A stretch of 64,000 nt of DNA from Verrucomicrobiaceae bacterium. GTDB taxonomy: Bacteria > Verrucomicrobiota > Verrucomicrobiia > Verrucomicrobiales > Verrucomicrobiaceae. Shown piece by piece: positions 53,244 through 63,211 of this stretch; positions within the stretch are counted from its first letter, which is position 1, and the number at the start of each line of letters is the position of its first letter. The translations under genes and the position numbers were made by a program. The stretch lies in NCBI GenBank assembly GCA_947466075.1, contig CANIBP010000001.1, forward strand, positions 548,908 to 612,907, written 5' to 3'. Below the pieces are notes generated by a model, which saw only the letters and a list, made by a program, of their open reading frames with translations, had not been told where the DNA came from and searched no databases.

Positions 53244-53498
53244 TCAGGCGAGGCGCGGATCGGAATCGGCAAAGGCGGCATCTCGGAGCTGGGCGGCGCT
53301 CAAGCCTTTCCATCCCACCTTGCTGGAGGTCGGCGGCGTCCACACGGCCTTATCGGCTGGCGGCGGCTCAGGATAGACCTGGAGCAAAAGCTCGGCTCCT
53401 CGGCGGAAGGTTTCCGCCAGGGACCATTCGCGTTGCTTGGCGAAGTGCCTGAGTTCGCGAAACAGTTCTTCGGGTACTTGGATTTGGGTCTTTGTCAT
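53244..53498 (-). CDS. vapB: VapB-type ribbon-helix-helix antitoxin
   Basis: 84 residues. The N-terminal half is a ribbon-helix-helix (TQIQVPEELFRELRHFAKQ, SLAETFRRGAELLL), and the rest is a disordered Pro/Asp-rich tail that would wrap the toxin. RHH antitoxins bind their own promoter; matching repeats lie upstream of this gene. Placed 18 bases before vapC in the usual antitoxin-toxin order. Confidence 0.85.
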   Translation of the reverse strand: MTKTQIQVPEELFRELRHFAKQREWSLAETFRRGAELLLQVYPEPPPADKAVWTPPTSSKVGWKGLSAAQLRDAAFADSDPRLA

Positions 53499-53570
53499 GC
53501 CGGAGATTGTCCGGCTCCATCAAATCTATGTCAAGGCGGGTATTGGGTGATTGTCCGATATTTGCGGACA
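53499..53570 (-). promoter_or_regulatory. operator-like repeats of the VapBC promoter
   Basis: Upstream of vapB are two inverted repeats: GCCGGA-N5-TCCGGC (53499-53515, next to the start codon) and TGTCCG-N7-CGGACA (53552-53570). Each contains the direct repeat GATTGTCCG (53505-53513 and 53549-53557), 44 bases apart, about four helical turns. Autoregulation by VapB is the likely role. Confidence 0.5.
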
Positions 53571-53614
53571 CAAACTAAAAACATGCAGCTAAAGCCGCAG
53601 CCACTTTCCCTGCC

Positions 53615-53666
53615 GCATTTCGCACACACTTTGTCGTGGTGAAACTGGTGCCGCCCTCGTTATGCT
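53615..53666 (+). promoter_or_regulatory. conserved upstream element C (before the SDR gene)
   Basis: GCATTTC (53615-53621), 8-base spacer, TTTGTC plus GTGGTG (53630-53641), 19 bases, then TATGCT (53661-53666). The ATG lies 9 bases beyond the hexamer. This copy precedes the SDR and isomerase pair. Confidence 0.7.
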
Positions 53667-53675
53667 CCGCAATCC

Positions 53676-54476
53676 ATGAACCGCCTCGAAAACAAAGTCA
53701 TCCTCATCACCGGCAGCGTCACCGGCATCGGCAAGGCCATCGCGAAGCGTTGTGTCGCCGAGGGCGCGAAAGTGCTCATCCACGGCCTGGAGGCCGATCT
53801 GGGTCAGGAAATGCTCGCGGAGCTCGGCGCGGACAAGGCGATGCTCGTGCTCAAAGACCTCGCGGAGGAGGACGCGCCTCAACTTCTCGTCGAGAAGGCC
53901 GTGAGCGCGTTTGGTAGGCTGGATGCCGTGGTGAACAACGCCGCACAGGTGGGCCTCGGCAACATACACGACACGGATGCCAAATGGTTCCGCCGCATGC
54001 TCGAGATCAACTGCGTGGTGCCCTACCTGCTCATTCGCGCCGCCTTGCCGCATCTCCGTGAAGCACACGGCAGCATCATCAACATCGGCAGCGTCAATGC
54101 CTACAGCGGCGAGCCGAATCTGATGCCTTACAGCGTCTCCAAGGGCGCCCTCATGACCCTCACACGCAATCTGGGCGACACGCTGATGCGCGAGGACGGC
54201 GTGCGCGTGAATCAAATCAACCCAGGTTGGGTGCTCACCGAAAACGAGGCCAAACGCAAACGCGAGCACGGCCTCAAGGACGACTGGTATGCCGATCTAC
54301 CGAAGGTCTATGCCCCCGCAGGCCGCATCCTCTGGCCTGAAGAAATCGCCACCTGCGCCGCCTGGCTACTCGCCGACGAATGTGGCCCCATCAGCGGCCA
54401 AGTCTTCGACCTTGAGCAGCATCCCTTCATCGGTCGCAATCCACCGAAAGACAGTTCCACCATTCCAACCAAGTAA
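53676..54476 (+). CDS. short-chain dehydrogenase/reductase
   Basis: 266 residues. NAD(P)-binding motif is VILITGSVTGIGKAIAKRC, followed by VVNNAAQVG, catalytic Ser in IGSVNAYSG and Tyr/Lys in PYSVSKGAL. C-terminal region is typical for classical SDR. Probably oxidises or reduces a sugar or polyol together with the coupled isomerase. Preceded by the conserved upstream element and followed 5 bases later by the isomerase gene, so the two form an operon. Confidence 0.92.
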   Translation: MNRLENKVILITGSVTGIGKAIAKRCVAEGAKVLIHGLEADLGQEMLAELGADKAMLVLKDLAEEDAPQLLVEKAVSAFGRLDAVVNNAAQVGLGNIHDTDAKWFRRMLEINCVVPYLLIRAALPHLREAHGSIINIGSVNAYSGEPNLMPYSVSKGALMTLTRNLGDTLMREDGVRVNQINPGWVLTENEAKRKREHGLKDDWYADLPKVYAPAGRILWPEEIATCAAWLLADECGPISGQVFDLEQHPFIGRNPPKDSSTIPTK

Positions 54477-54481
54477 CTCCC

Positions 54482-55366
<885 letters not shown>

Positions 55367-55418
55367 AAATGGCCGCTACTTTCTTGGTTCAGGCACGTTC
55401 ACCCAGCCTGCCCTGACC

Positions 55419-57770
55419 ATGAAAGCCATTCTGCCAGTTCTGTTGATCCTCTCTTTTGCCACGGCATCGGGGCTTCATGCCATCGAAGCGCCGCCAGAGA
55501 GCGACGCGACGGTGAAGCAGCGCGGGCCGTTTTACTCCGGCAGCATCCGCTGGCGCAGCGAGGAAGATGTCATCGGGCACAAGGGCATCGTCATCACGCT
55601 GGGCAAGGATGCGAACGCCTATGTTTGCTACGACACGGAGCTGGTGCGGATGTCGCTGGGCTGGGTGAACAAAGCTGGTCGCTATGGCCTGACGGTGCCG
55701 CGTTTCAATGCGCCGCCGCCCACGGTGGCGGGCACAGCGATCTTTGGCACAGCGAAGGTGCCAGGCTGGGCCAGCGGCGGAAAATTTGTCGATCCGCGCG
55801 AAGGCAAGCGCGGGCCGTTGCCGCATGCATGGGCCCATCACAAGAGTCTGTATGTCCACGGCAAGCAGGTGGTGCTGCACTACTCGGTCGGCGGGGTCGA
55901 TGTGCTGGAATTGCCTGGCTTTGAGCGCGTGGAGCAGTGGCCGGTGTTCACACGCACGATTCAGACTTCGCAAAACGCGAGTGATCTCGCGCTGACGGTG
56001 CTCCATGTGCCCGGTGCGGTGCTGGAGCCTGCGGAGTCGGGCGTCATCGTGCGCAATCCGACGACGGGTGAAAGCCATGTCGTCGCGTGCGAAGGCGGCG
56101 CCGGTGCGACGTGGGAAGTGCGGCAGGGATCGGTGATTGTGAAGCTCGCGTCCGTAAATGCGAATCAGCCGTTCCGAATCGACATCGCGGCGCTTGGCAA
56201 AACAAACGCGGCACCGAATGATGTGCTCGCATTGTCCCCCGTGGTCGCGGATTTGCGTCCGCTGACAAAAGGCGGTGCACCGCTGTGGCCGCAGCCGGTC
56301 GAGACGAAAGGCGAGCGCTCACAGGACGACGGAGCCTACGTCGTGGAGCGCATCACTGAGCCGGAAAAGAACCCGTGGAAGGCAGACACGCTTTTTGGCG
56401 GCTTCGATTTCTTCGACGATGGCCGCGCCGCGGTCTGCACTGCTCAGGGCGAGGTGTGGGTCGTCTCCGGCATTGATGACACGCTGCAAAAGCTTTCCTG
56501 GCGACGTTTCGCCAGCGGACTTTTCCAGCCACTCGGTGTGCGCATCGTGCGCGGCGAGGTGTATGTGATCGGTCGCGATCAAATCACGCATCTGCGCGAT
56601 CTCAATGCCGACGGCGAAGCCGACTACTACGGCAACTTCAACAACGACACGGTCCTCTCCACCAATCCGGCCGACTACAGCCTCGATTTGCAGACCGACA
56701 GCACGGGCAATTTTTATTATGGCAAAGCGACGCCGTGGTTCCCCGACATCAACACGCCGCATCAGGGTGTGATTTTCAAAGTGTCGCCCGATGGCGCAAA
56801 GTCGGAGATCATCGCGACTGGGTTGCGCGTGCCGAACGGACTCGCGGTCAGTCCGACGGATGAAATCACGGTCAGCGAAAACCAGGGCCACTGGCAGCCA
56901 TCGAGCAAGGTGAACATCGTCCGCCCCGGTGCCTTTTATGGCATGATGCCCTCCGCGCAGCGCGAGATCGAGATGAAGTGGGGCGACAAAACCATCCGCG
57001 TGAATCCCAGCGATCCCACCGTGCGCAAGAAGCTCGGCTTCACCGGCTACGGCCCGAAGAATCCCGTGCCCACAGGCTCCTATGAGCGCCCGCTCGCGTG
57101 GCTGCCCTACGCGGTGGACAATTCCAGCGGCGCACCGTTCTGGGCCATCACCGACAAGTGGGGACCGCTCAGCGGACAGCTTCTCTTCACCAGCTACGGA
57201 CGCTGCGTGCTCTTCGCCACGCTGCGGCACAAAGTTGGCGATCAAGAACAGGCAGCGATGGTGCCGATGAATCTGCGCTTCGACACTGGCATCATTCGCG
57301 GTCGCGTGAATCCACGCGATGGTCAGGTGTATGTCGCCGGCTTGCGCGGCTGGCTCACCACCGCGCAACGCGCCGGTGGACTCTATCGAGTGCGCTACAC
57401 TGGCAAGCCGGCGCACTTGCCCGTGAACTTCACAGTGCTCACCACCGGCCTGGAATTGCGCTTCTCCGACGCGCTCGATGCAAAAAGCGTCAGCGATCTG
57501 GCCAACTTCACTGCCGAGCGCTGGAACTACTTTTACAGCGGTGCCTACGGCTCCGCAGAATACTCCGTCACGCACCCGAAGGAGCCGAAGCACGATGTTC
57601 TGGCCATTCAGTCATCCAATCTCTCCGCCGATGGCAAAACGCTCACGCTAGCCATCGCCGACATGCGCAAGAGCGCGCAGTTGCAGCTTAATCTCAAACT
57701 CCGCACCGCCGACGGTTTGCCGATTGAGCGTGTGATGTATCTCACCGTGCCCGTTCTCGCCCAACCCTGA
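55419..57770 (+). CDS. secreted DUF6797-like propeller protein
   Basis: 783 residues with a signal peptide (MKAILPVLLILSFATASG). The N-terminal 300 residues form a beta-rich module with the pattern GIVITLGKDANAYVCYDTEL and PHAWAHHKSLYVHG, as in DUF6797 proteins of PVC bacteria. From about 310 to 680 there is a glucose/sorbosone dehydrogenase-like propeller (GGFDFFDDGRAAVCTAQGEV; HLRDLNADGEADYYGNF; LRVPNGLAVSPTDEITVSEN). The C-terminus is another beta domain (TGLELRFSDALDAKSVSDL). No CxxCH is present, unlike longer relatives with a cytochrome tail. Substrate unknown. Starts 52 bases after the isomerase gene. Confidence 0.8.
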   Translation: MKAILPVLLILSFATASGLHAIEAPPESDATVKQRGPFYSGSIRWRSEEDVIGHKGIVITLGKDANAYVCYDTELVRMSLGWVNKAGRYGLTVPRFNAPPPTVAGTAIFGTAKVPGWASGGKFVDPREGKRGPLPHAWAHHKSLYVHGKQVVLHYSVGGVDVLELPGFERVEQWPVFTRTIQTSQNASDLALTVLHVPGAVLEPAESGVIVRNPTTGESHVVACEGGAGATWEVRQGSVIVKLASVNANQPFRIDIAALGKTNAAPNDVLALSPVVADLRPLTKGGAPLWPQPVETKGERSQDDGAYVVERITEPEKNPWKADTLFGGFDFFDDGRAAVCTAQGEVWVVSGIDDTLQKLSWRRFASGLFQPLGVRIVRGEVYVIGRDQITHLRDLNADGEADYYGNFNNDTVLSTNPADYSLDLQTDSTGNFYYGKATPWFPDINTPHQGVIFKVSPDGAKSEIIATGLRVPNGLAVSPTDEITVSENQGHWQPSSKVNIVRPGAFYGMMPSAQREIEMKWGDKTIRVNPSDPTVRKKLGFTGYGPKNPVPTGSYERPLAWLPYAVDNSSGAPFWAITDKWGPLSGQLLFTSYGRCVLFATLRHKVGDQEQAAMVPMNLRFDTGIIRGRVNPRDGQVYVAGLRGWLTTAQRAGGLYRVRYTGKPAHLPVNFTVLTTGLELRFSDALDAKSVSDLANFTAERWNYFYSGAYGSAEYSVTHPKEPKHDVLAIQSSNLSADGKTLTLAIADMRKSAQLQLNLKLRTADGLPIERVMYLTVPVLAQP

Positions 57771-57787
57771 TCCTCAGTCGCCCCCCT

Positions 57788-58768
57788 ATGAAAATCGCTC
57801 TCATCTTCCTCGCCGCGTTCACCATCGCGGCTCACGCACAAACACCAAAGGCCGGACCTCGTCGCCCGCCTTTGCCCGCTGATGTGGAGAAACGCACCGT
57901 CAGCATCTGGAGCGACGCCACGCGCATGGCGGGACATCTTTATCTGCCGAAGGATCGCAAACCAGAGGACAAGCTGCCCGCTGTCGTGCTCTGCGCGGGC
58001 ACGGGCGGCACGAAGGAGAACACGGGCACGCGACTCGGTCCGATTCTCGCTCAGCACGGCTACATCGCGCTCGCGTTTGATTATCGCGGCTGGGGCGAGA
58101 GCGACAGCAAGCTTATGTCCGTCGAACCGCAGCCGAAGGTGGAGCCAGGACAGGAGCTGACGATCAAAGTGAAGCCCTTGCGCGGGCAGATGGGTTACGC
58201 GGAGCAGACCGAGGACATCCGCGCGGCGGTCAGCTACATCATAGGCGAGCCCGGTGTGGATCCGGAACGCATCGCCTTGTGGGGCACCAGCTATGGCGGC
58301 GGGCTGGTCGTGTGGGCCACGGGCAATGATCCACGTGTGAAGTGTCTCGCCGCACAAGTGCCCGGCATGGGTGGCAGCCCCGGACCCGCTGCGTTGAAAG
58401 CTGCCTACGACCTCGCAACGAAACAAGCGCGCGGCGAGACCGAGCCCGCGCCGATCGAAACCGGCAAGCTCACCGGCCTTCTCGCCCGCTACACGACGAT
58501 GCGGCGCAATCCCGTGAAAAGCCTCGGCTTCAGCGCCGCCGAGGCCGCGGCGAAGATCACCGTGCCTTCGATCTTCGTCGTCGCGGAGAAAGAGGAATTC
58601 GGCGGTAATCCAGCTGTCGAGGCCGCGCATCAGAATTTGCTGAAACGCGGTGTTCCGTCCCTCCTCCACGTCCTCAAAGGCGCCACGCACTACAGCGTCT
58701 ATGCCGAAGCCTTCGATGATGCCACGCGTGTGGAGATCGAGTGGTTCGACGAGCATCTGAAGAAGTGA
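57788..58768 (+). CDS. secreted alpha/beta hydrolase
   Basis: 326 residues with a signal peptide ending around AHAQ. Nucleophile elbow GTSYGG, strand LAFDYRGWGESDS, and His in LKGATHYSVY are visible. At the acid position, the chain reads VVAEKEEFGG where most relatives have Asp, so Glu would have to serve. Family: dienelactone hydrolase/acetyl xylan esterase-like. Likely removes an ester group from a polysaccharide or sugar derivative. Same orientation as the neighbours, 17 bases after the preceding gene. Confidence 0.85.
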   Translation: MKIALIFLAAFTIAAHAQTPKAGPRRPPLPADVEKRTVSIWSDATRMAGHLYLPKDRKPEDKLPAVVLCAGTGGTKENTGTRLGPILAQHGYIALAFDYRGWGESDSKLMSVEPQPKVEPGQELTIKVKPLRGQMGYAEQTEDIRAAVSYIIGEPGVDPERIALWGTSYGGGLVVWATGNDPRVKCLAAQVPGMGGSPGPAALKAAYDLATKQARGETEPAPIETGKLTGLLARYTTMRRNPVKSLGFSAAEAAAKITVPSIFVVAEKEEFGGNPAVEAAHQNLLKRGVPSLLHVLKGATHYSVYAEAFDDATRVEIEWFDEHLKK

Positions 58769-58823
58769 GCGGCACCCTGAGTATTCTTTTTGTCATCCCG
58801 TTCCTTCACGCATCCCCATTCCC

Positions 58824-60041
58824 ATGAACAAAACACGCCTGCTCACGTTTCTCCTGCTCGCCGTCAACCCTTTGCACGCCGTGGCGCCCTCCAAGAAACT
58901 CGCGCCTGTCTTGCAGCCGTATGTCGATAGCAAGGCGCTCGCGGGGGCGGTGGTGCTGGTGGCTGATCCTGACAAGGTGCTGGATGTCGAGGCCGTGGGT
59001 TTTGAGGATGTGGCGGCGAAGAAGCCGATGCAGACGAACTCGATGTTCTGGATCGCTTCGCAGTCGAAACCGATCACGGCAGCGGCGTTCATGATCCTGG
59101 TCGATGAAGGCAAAGTGAGCGTCGATGATCCGGTGGAGAAGTATTTGCCGGAGTTCAAAGGGCAGATGGTGAACATTAGCACCGATCCGAAGAAGCCTGA
59201 ACTCGTGGCTCCGCGTCATCCGATCCTCGTGCGTGAGGTGCTCAGTCACACCAGCGGGCTTGATTTCAAATCGCCGATGGAAGCCCCAACGCTGGACTTG
59301 AAACCGCTAGCCGAGCGTGTGAGCAGCTACGCGAAGATGGCGCTGCTGTTCCAGCCCGGCAGCAAATCCAAATACTCCAACGCGGGCATCAACACCGCAG
59401 GCCGCATCATCGAAGTGGTCAGCGGCATGAAGTATGAAACCTTCCTCGCCGAACGGCTCTTCAAGCCTCTGGGCATGAATGACACGACCTTTTGGCCGAA
59501 CCAAGAGCAGCAAGCACGCCTCGCGAAGTCCTACAAGCCGAACGCGGCGAAGGATGGCCTCGAAGAACTCCCCGTCGGTCAGCTTCTCTATCCGCTCGAC
59601 AGCCGCGAGCGCTTCCCGATGCCTGCTGGCGGTCTGTTCTCGACCGCGAATGATCTGTCGCTCTTCTACCGCATGATGGCGAACGGCGGCACCTTCAACG
59701 GTGTGCGCATCCTCTCCGAAAAGGCCGTGCAGACCGCGACGAGCGATCAATCCGGCGAGGCTAAATCAAACTATGGCTTCGGCTTCGGCACCGATGGCAA
59801 ATCCTTCACGCACGGCGGCGCTTACGGCACGAACTCGCGCTACGACCGCGAGAACAAGCTCGTCACCGTCTTCCTCGTGCAGCACGCCGGTTGGTCCGGC
59901 GATGGCAAAAACATCCTGCCCACTTTCCAAAAGGCCGCGACGGCTGCCTATGGCCTCAAAGGCAAAGCGAGCGCTCCAACGCTCAACATCGGCATCAACA
60001 GCGCTCCTGCCTCCGTCTTGAAGCCGAAGGAGACGAAGTAG
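58824..60041 (+). CDS. serine hydrolase, class C beta-lactamase family
   Basis: 405 residues with a signal peptide. Active-site motif SxxK is SQSK (79-82) in WIASQSKPI, the Tyr motif YSN occurs in SKYSNAGI, and the third motif is HGGAYG. This is the penicillin-binding-protein-like or esterase EstB group, not necessarily a resistance enzyme. Periplasmic; probably an esterase acting on glycan or peptide substrates. 55 bases after the alpha/beta hydrolase; ends 12 bases before the stop of the convergent G8-domain gene. Confidence 0.9.
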   Translation: MNKTRLLTFLLLAVNPLHAVAPSKKLAPVLQPYVDSKALAGAVVLVADPDKVLDVEAVGFEDVAAKKPMQTNSMFWIASQSKPITAAAFMILVDEGKVSVDDPVEKYLPEFKGQMVNISTDPKKPELVAPRHPILVREVLSHTSGLDFKSPMEAPTLDLKPLAERVSSYAKMALLFQPGSKSKYSNAGINTAGRIIEVVSGMKYETFLAERLFKPLGMNDTTFWPNQEQQARLAKSYKPNAAKDGLEELPVGQLLYPLDSRERFPMPAGGLFSTANDLSLFYRMMANGGTFNGVRILSEKAVQTATSDQSGEAKSNYGFGFGTDGKSFTHGGAYGTNSRYDRENKLVTVFLVQHAGWSGDGKNILPTFQKAATAAYGLKGKASAPTLNIGINSAPASVLKPKETK

Positions 60042-60053
60042 CTCGACGGGCAG

Positions 60054-62042
60054 CTACGGCACACGCTCATGCGGACGCGCTTCGCTGTTCCCTGCGGCGT
60101 CTTTGGCACATGCTGTCAGTTTGTCAGACATTGGCAGTGTGATCTCCCACTGGGAGAGATTGGCTGCGGTTTCATGCGCGGGCTTGTCGTTGACGAGCAC
60201 TTGCTTCACCTCGCCGTTGTCGGCGGTGGTGCCGCGCACGAGCAGGGTGCCGTCTTTTTGCTTGAGCACATGCGTGATGACGCTGGAAGGCGGCAGATCG
60301 TCCACGGGCTGAAGCTTGCCGGGATACTCGGCGGGTTTGGGCTGGGTGCCGATGGGTTGGAAATCGGGGTTCACGGTGATGTCGGTGAGCTTGATGCCGC
60401 GATAGGCGTGGCGGTCGTAGTTGGCGAACCACAGCGCGTAGTGCGAGTGCGCGGCCTCCATGCCATCGAGCATCACGCAGGGCGGGCGCGGGTGCAGCGC
60501 CCAATGCACATCCCAGGCGAGGTAGTCTTTGATGACGAAGGGATGCCGCTCATCGGGGCCGATGCCGGCCACGCCTTCGCTTTTGCCTTGGTTTTCGCGG
60601 TTGCGGGCCTCGGCACTGAATCCGCCGAAGTTGAAGGCGTGGCGGCGCTGCGTGTGGGCTTCGTTGCCTTCAAATCGGACGAAGGGCAGCGTGCGGATGT
60701 CCACGCGACGACGTTCGCCATCGGGCTGCGGCACATTGAGCGTGAGCGAGAAGTCGGGCGACTCCACGGCATCAAAGCGGTAGCCATATTCATCGCACTC
60801 AGCGGCGACGTTGCGGGTGAAGGTGTTGAGCGAGTTCGCCCACCAGAAGCCCGCGCCGTCGTTGTGATCGTAGGGCAGCACTTGCTTGGGCAGCGGTTTG
60901 CCGCCCTCGGCCTGGATGGCCAGGTTGCGGTCGAGCACATTGAAGACCTCCGTGCCGTCTTCGAGGAAGAAACCGTGGCCGACACTCTTGTAGCCGACGC
61001 AATCCCGCACCACGAGATGATCGGTGCCGTGGATGGTGATCCAACGATTGCCGCTGTCCCAGATGCTCGCGCCAATGACGGACGCGCCGCGCATGGTGTC
61101 GCGCACGAGATGGAAATGGATGCTGTAGCGCCCCAGCACGCCCTCTTTGCCAAGATGACGAAACTCCGCGTAGTGGATCGCGCCGCTGGATTCGCGGTGA
61201 TACATCGTGTGACCGCGAGCTTTCGCAGGATCGGCGGATTCGACGATCACATTGCGGCTGAGATTCGCCACCTCACCGCGATAACGCCCCTCAACTGTGT
61301 GCGCGAAGGCCAGCGGCGCATCGAGCGTGAGCTGCGAGCCGTTCACCTCGCGGATGATGCGTTCCTCCGTCTCCGTGAGATCATGCGCATGCTCACGGAA
61401 GGTCTTTTTGTCGGGATGCTTGCTTTGGCGATTGGTGCTGACGATCACCACGCGATCTCCGGCCCTCCAGCCTGTCACGGGTTCTGCGAGCGTGAGTGTG
61501 GCATCGCCCTTTTTCGCCGTGGTGTCGAGTTTGATCCAAGTGCGGTTCATCTCCGCGCCATGAAACTCCATGCGCCCGCCGCAGTCCACGAGGGCCGGGC
61601 AGCTCTCAGGATTCATGCCTTCCAAAAGTGTGAGCTGGATCAAAGCGGTGTGCTTTGCCTCCACCGGTGTCTCCGCCGTGCCCACCAGCAAGGTGCCGCC
61701 TTTGAGCCCTGCCTGCGGCGCGTGTGCCTCGCAGTCAAAGCCCTCCTCGCTCACTTCCTCATCCTGCTGCACGCGAATCAATCCGGCATTCAGCCGCGTG
61801 TCGCGATCCGTGGCAAAGCTGAGCGTGCCCGCGATGTGCAACGAGCGCAGCGGCTCTGCGGCGATGACATCATAGGTGATCGTGTGCCCCGTGCGCACCA
61901 GCACGCCTATCCCCGACGCGGGCACCTTGCCGCCTTCCCAAGTCGTCGCCGCCGACCATGGGCCGCTCTGAACACTGCGGATGACGGGAGCCGCGCCGAA
62001 TACCGGCAAAGCGATGGACATAAAAAGGATCAGGAAACGCAT
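60054..62042 (-). CDS. secreted G8-domain parallel beta-helix protein
   Basis: 662 residues with a signal peptide. The N-terminal 120 residues form a G8 domain (GPWSAATTWEGGKVPASG; HTITYDVIAAEPLRSLHIAG). After that the chain is a right-handed beta-helix (HYAEFRHLGKEGVLGRYSIH; HLVVRDCVGYKSVGHGFFLE; TVAAECDEYGYRFD-like region). Similar to CEMIP/TMEM2-type proteins, some of which cut hyaluronan, so a polysaccharide target is likely. It points opposite to its neighbours, converging on the serine hydrolase. Confidence 0.85.
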   Translation of the reverse strand: MRFLILFMSIALPVFGAAPVIRSVQSGPWSAATTWEGGKVPASGIGVLVRTGHTITYDVIAAEPLRSLHIAGTLSFATDRDTRLNAGLIRVQQDEEVSEEGFDCEAHAPQAGLKGGTLLVGTAETPVEAKHTALIQLTLLEGMNPESCPALVDCGGRMEFHGAEMNRTWIKLDTTAKKGDATLTLAEPVTGWRAGDRVVIVSTNRQSKHPDKKTFREHAHDLTETEERIIREVNGSQLTLDAPLAFAHTVEGRYRGEVANLSRNVIVESADPAKARGHTMYHRESSGAIHYAEFRHLGKEGVLGRYSIHFHLVRDTMRGASVIGASIWDSGNRWITIHGTDHLVVRDCVGYKSVGHGFFLEDGTEVFNVLDRNLAIQAEGGKPLPKQVLPYDHNDGAGFWWANSLNTFTRNVAAECDEYGYRFDAVESPDFSLTLNVPQPDGERRRVDIRTLPFVRFEGNEAHTQRRHAFNFGGFSAEARNRENQGKSEGVAGIGPDERHPFVIKDYLAWDVHWALHPRPPCVMLDGMEAAHSHYALWFANYDRHAYRGIKLTDITVNPDFQPIGTQPKPAEYPGKLQPVDDLPPSSVITHVLKQKDGTLLVRGTTADNGEVKQVLVNDKPAHETAANLSQWEITLPMSDKLTACAKDAAGNSEARPHERVP

Positions 62043-62181
62043 GGTGAGGCTCTAACGTCCACCGACGGCAAATGTTCTGCCGCCAAAGCGCAGCGATCAC
62101 AAAAATCCTGCGATGAGCGTTTGCAGGCGATGCTGAAAGCGATTGCGCAAACTGACGTCAAGTCGCAACGATGCCCTAACC

Positions 62182-63099
62182 ATGAAACACCTTCTCTTAT
62201 TTGCTCTCATCACCACGTCGCTGCTCGCCCAGGAGCCGGAGCGCATCCACGATGTCATTTACACGAAGCACGATGGCGTGGCGCTGACGATGGATGTCTT
62301 CAAGCCCGAGAAGCCGAATGGCGCAGGCATCATCAAGATCGTGAGCGGCGGATGGAAGTCGAATCACAACGGCATCAGCGACGGTGGGTGGCCGAAAGCG
62401 GGCTACACGACCTTCGTTGTCGTGCATGGCACGCAGCCGAGGTTTCAGGTGGAGGAGATCGTGGCCGATCTGAATCGCGCGGTGCGTTTTGTGCGTGCGA
62501 ATGCCGCAGCTTACGGCGTGGACCCGCAGAAGCTCGGTGTCACCGGCAGCAGTGCGGGCGGACACCTCAGCCTGATGCTCGCGACTCGTGGTGGTCCGGG
62601 CGATGCGAAGGCGGCCGACCCGATTGATCGCGAAAGCAGCGCCGTGAATGCCGTGGCGTGCTTTTATCCGCCCACCGATTACCTGAACTGGTTCGAGCCC
62701 GGCGACAACGCCGTCGGCATCGGCAAGCTCGAAGCCTACGCCGCCGCGTTTGGCCCCAAAGCCGCCACGCCGGAAGGCCGTGAGGCACTCGGGCGCGAGC
62801 TGTCGTCAATTTACTGGGTCCACAAAGGCCAGCCTCCCATCTTCATCGTTCATGGCGATGCTGACCCGCAGGTCTCCATCACGCAATCCGAGCGCTTCTT
62901 GAAACGCTGCCATGAAGTCGGCACCGTGTGCGAACTCGTCGTCCGTCAGGGAGCCGGCCACGGTGGCTGGCAGGAGATGCCGCAGGACACCGAGCGCATG
63001 GCGGAGTGGTTTGATCTCCAACTGCTCGGCAAACAACCCGCGAAGCCCTTCACGCTGGATGTTTCATCTCTGCCGAGCACGCCGGTGAAGAAGAAATAG
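62182..63099 (+). CDS. secreted alpha/beta hydrolase, esterase type
   Basis: 305 residues from the ATG at 62182, with a signal peptide (MKHLLLFALITTSLLA). Motifs: KIVSGGWKSNHNG in place of the usual HGGGW oxyanion loop, nucleophile elbow GSSAGG, acid Asp in VHGDADPQV, and His in GAGHGGWQ. The replaced oxyanion motif is also seen in other PVC esterases of this group. Predicted carbohydrate esterase. Divergent from the G8 gene with 139 bases between. Confidence 0.87.
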   Translation: MKHLLLFALITTSLLAQEPERIHDVIYTKHDGVALTMDVFKPEKPNGAGIIKIVSGGWKSNHNGISDGGWPKAGYTTFVVVHGTQPRFQVEEIVADLNRAVRFVRANAAAYGVDPQKLGVTGSSAGGHLSLMLATRGGPGDAKAADPIDRESSAVNAVACFYPPTDYLNWFEPGDNAVGIGKLEAYAAAFGPKAATPEGREALGRELSSIYWVHKGQPPIFIVHGDADPQVSITQSERFLKRCHEVGTVCELVVRQGAGHGGWQEMPQDTERMAEWFDLQLLGKQPAKPFTLDVSSLPSTPVKKK

Positions 63100-63211
63100 G
63101 CCTGAGTGAGCCGCGTGTGTCGCGGCGTATGTTTGCAGATGCTTTTTCTCCGCTCTTGGCTCCTGCTGACCGTGCTCGATTCACTGCCTCATTCCCTCCA
63201 ATCTCACGCTC

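Noticed and set aside
58824..60041. Antibiotic-resistance beta-lactamase
   Set aside because: The motifs (SQSK, YSN, HGG) place it in the broad serine hydrolase family; the HGG third motif and sugar-enzyme context favour an esterase.
60069..62627. Long open frame on the plus strand opposite the G8-domain gene
   Set aside because: The minus-strand frame has a signal peptide, G8 and beta-helix motifs; the plus-strand frame crosses into the next gene in a wrong frame and has no domain.
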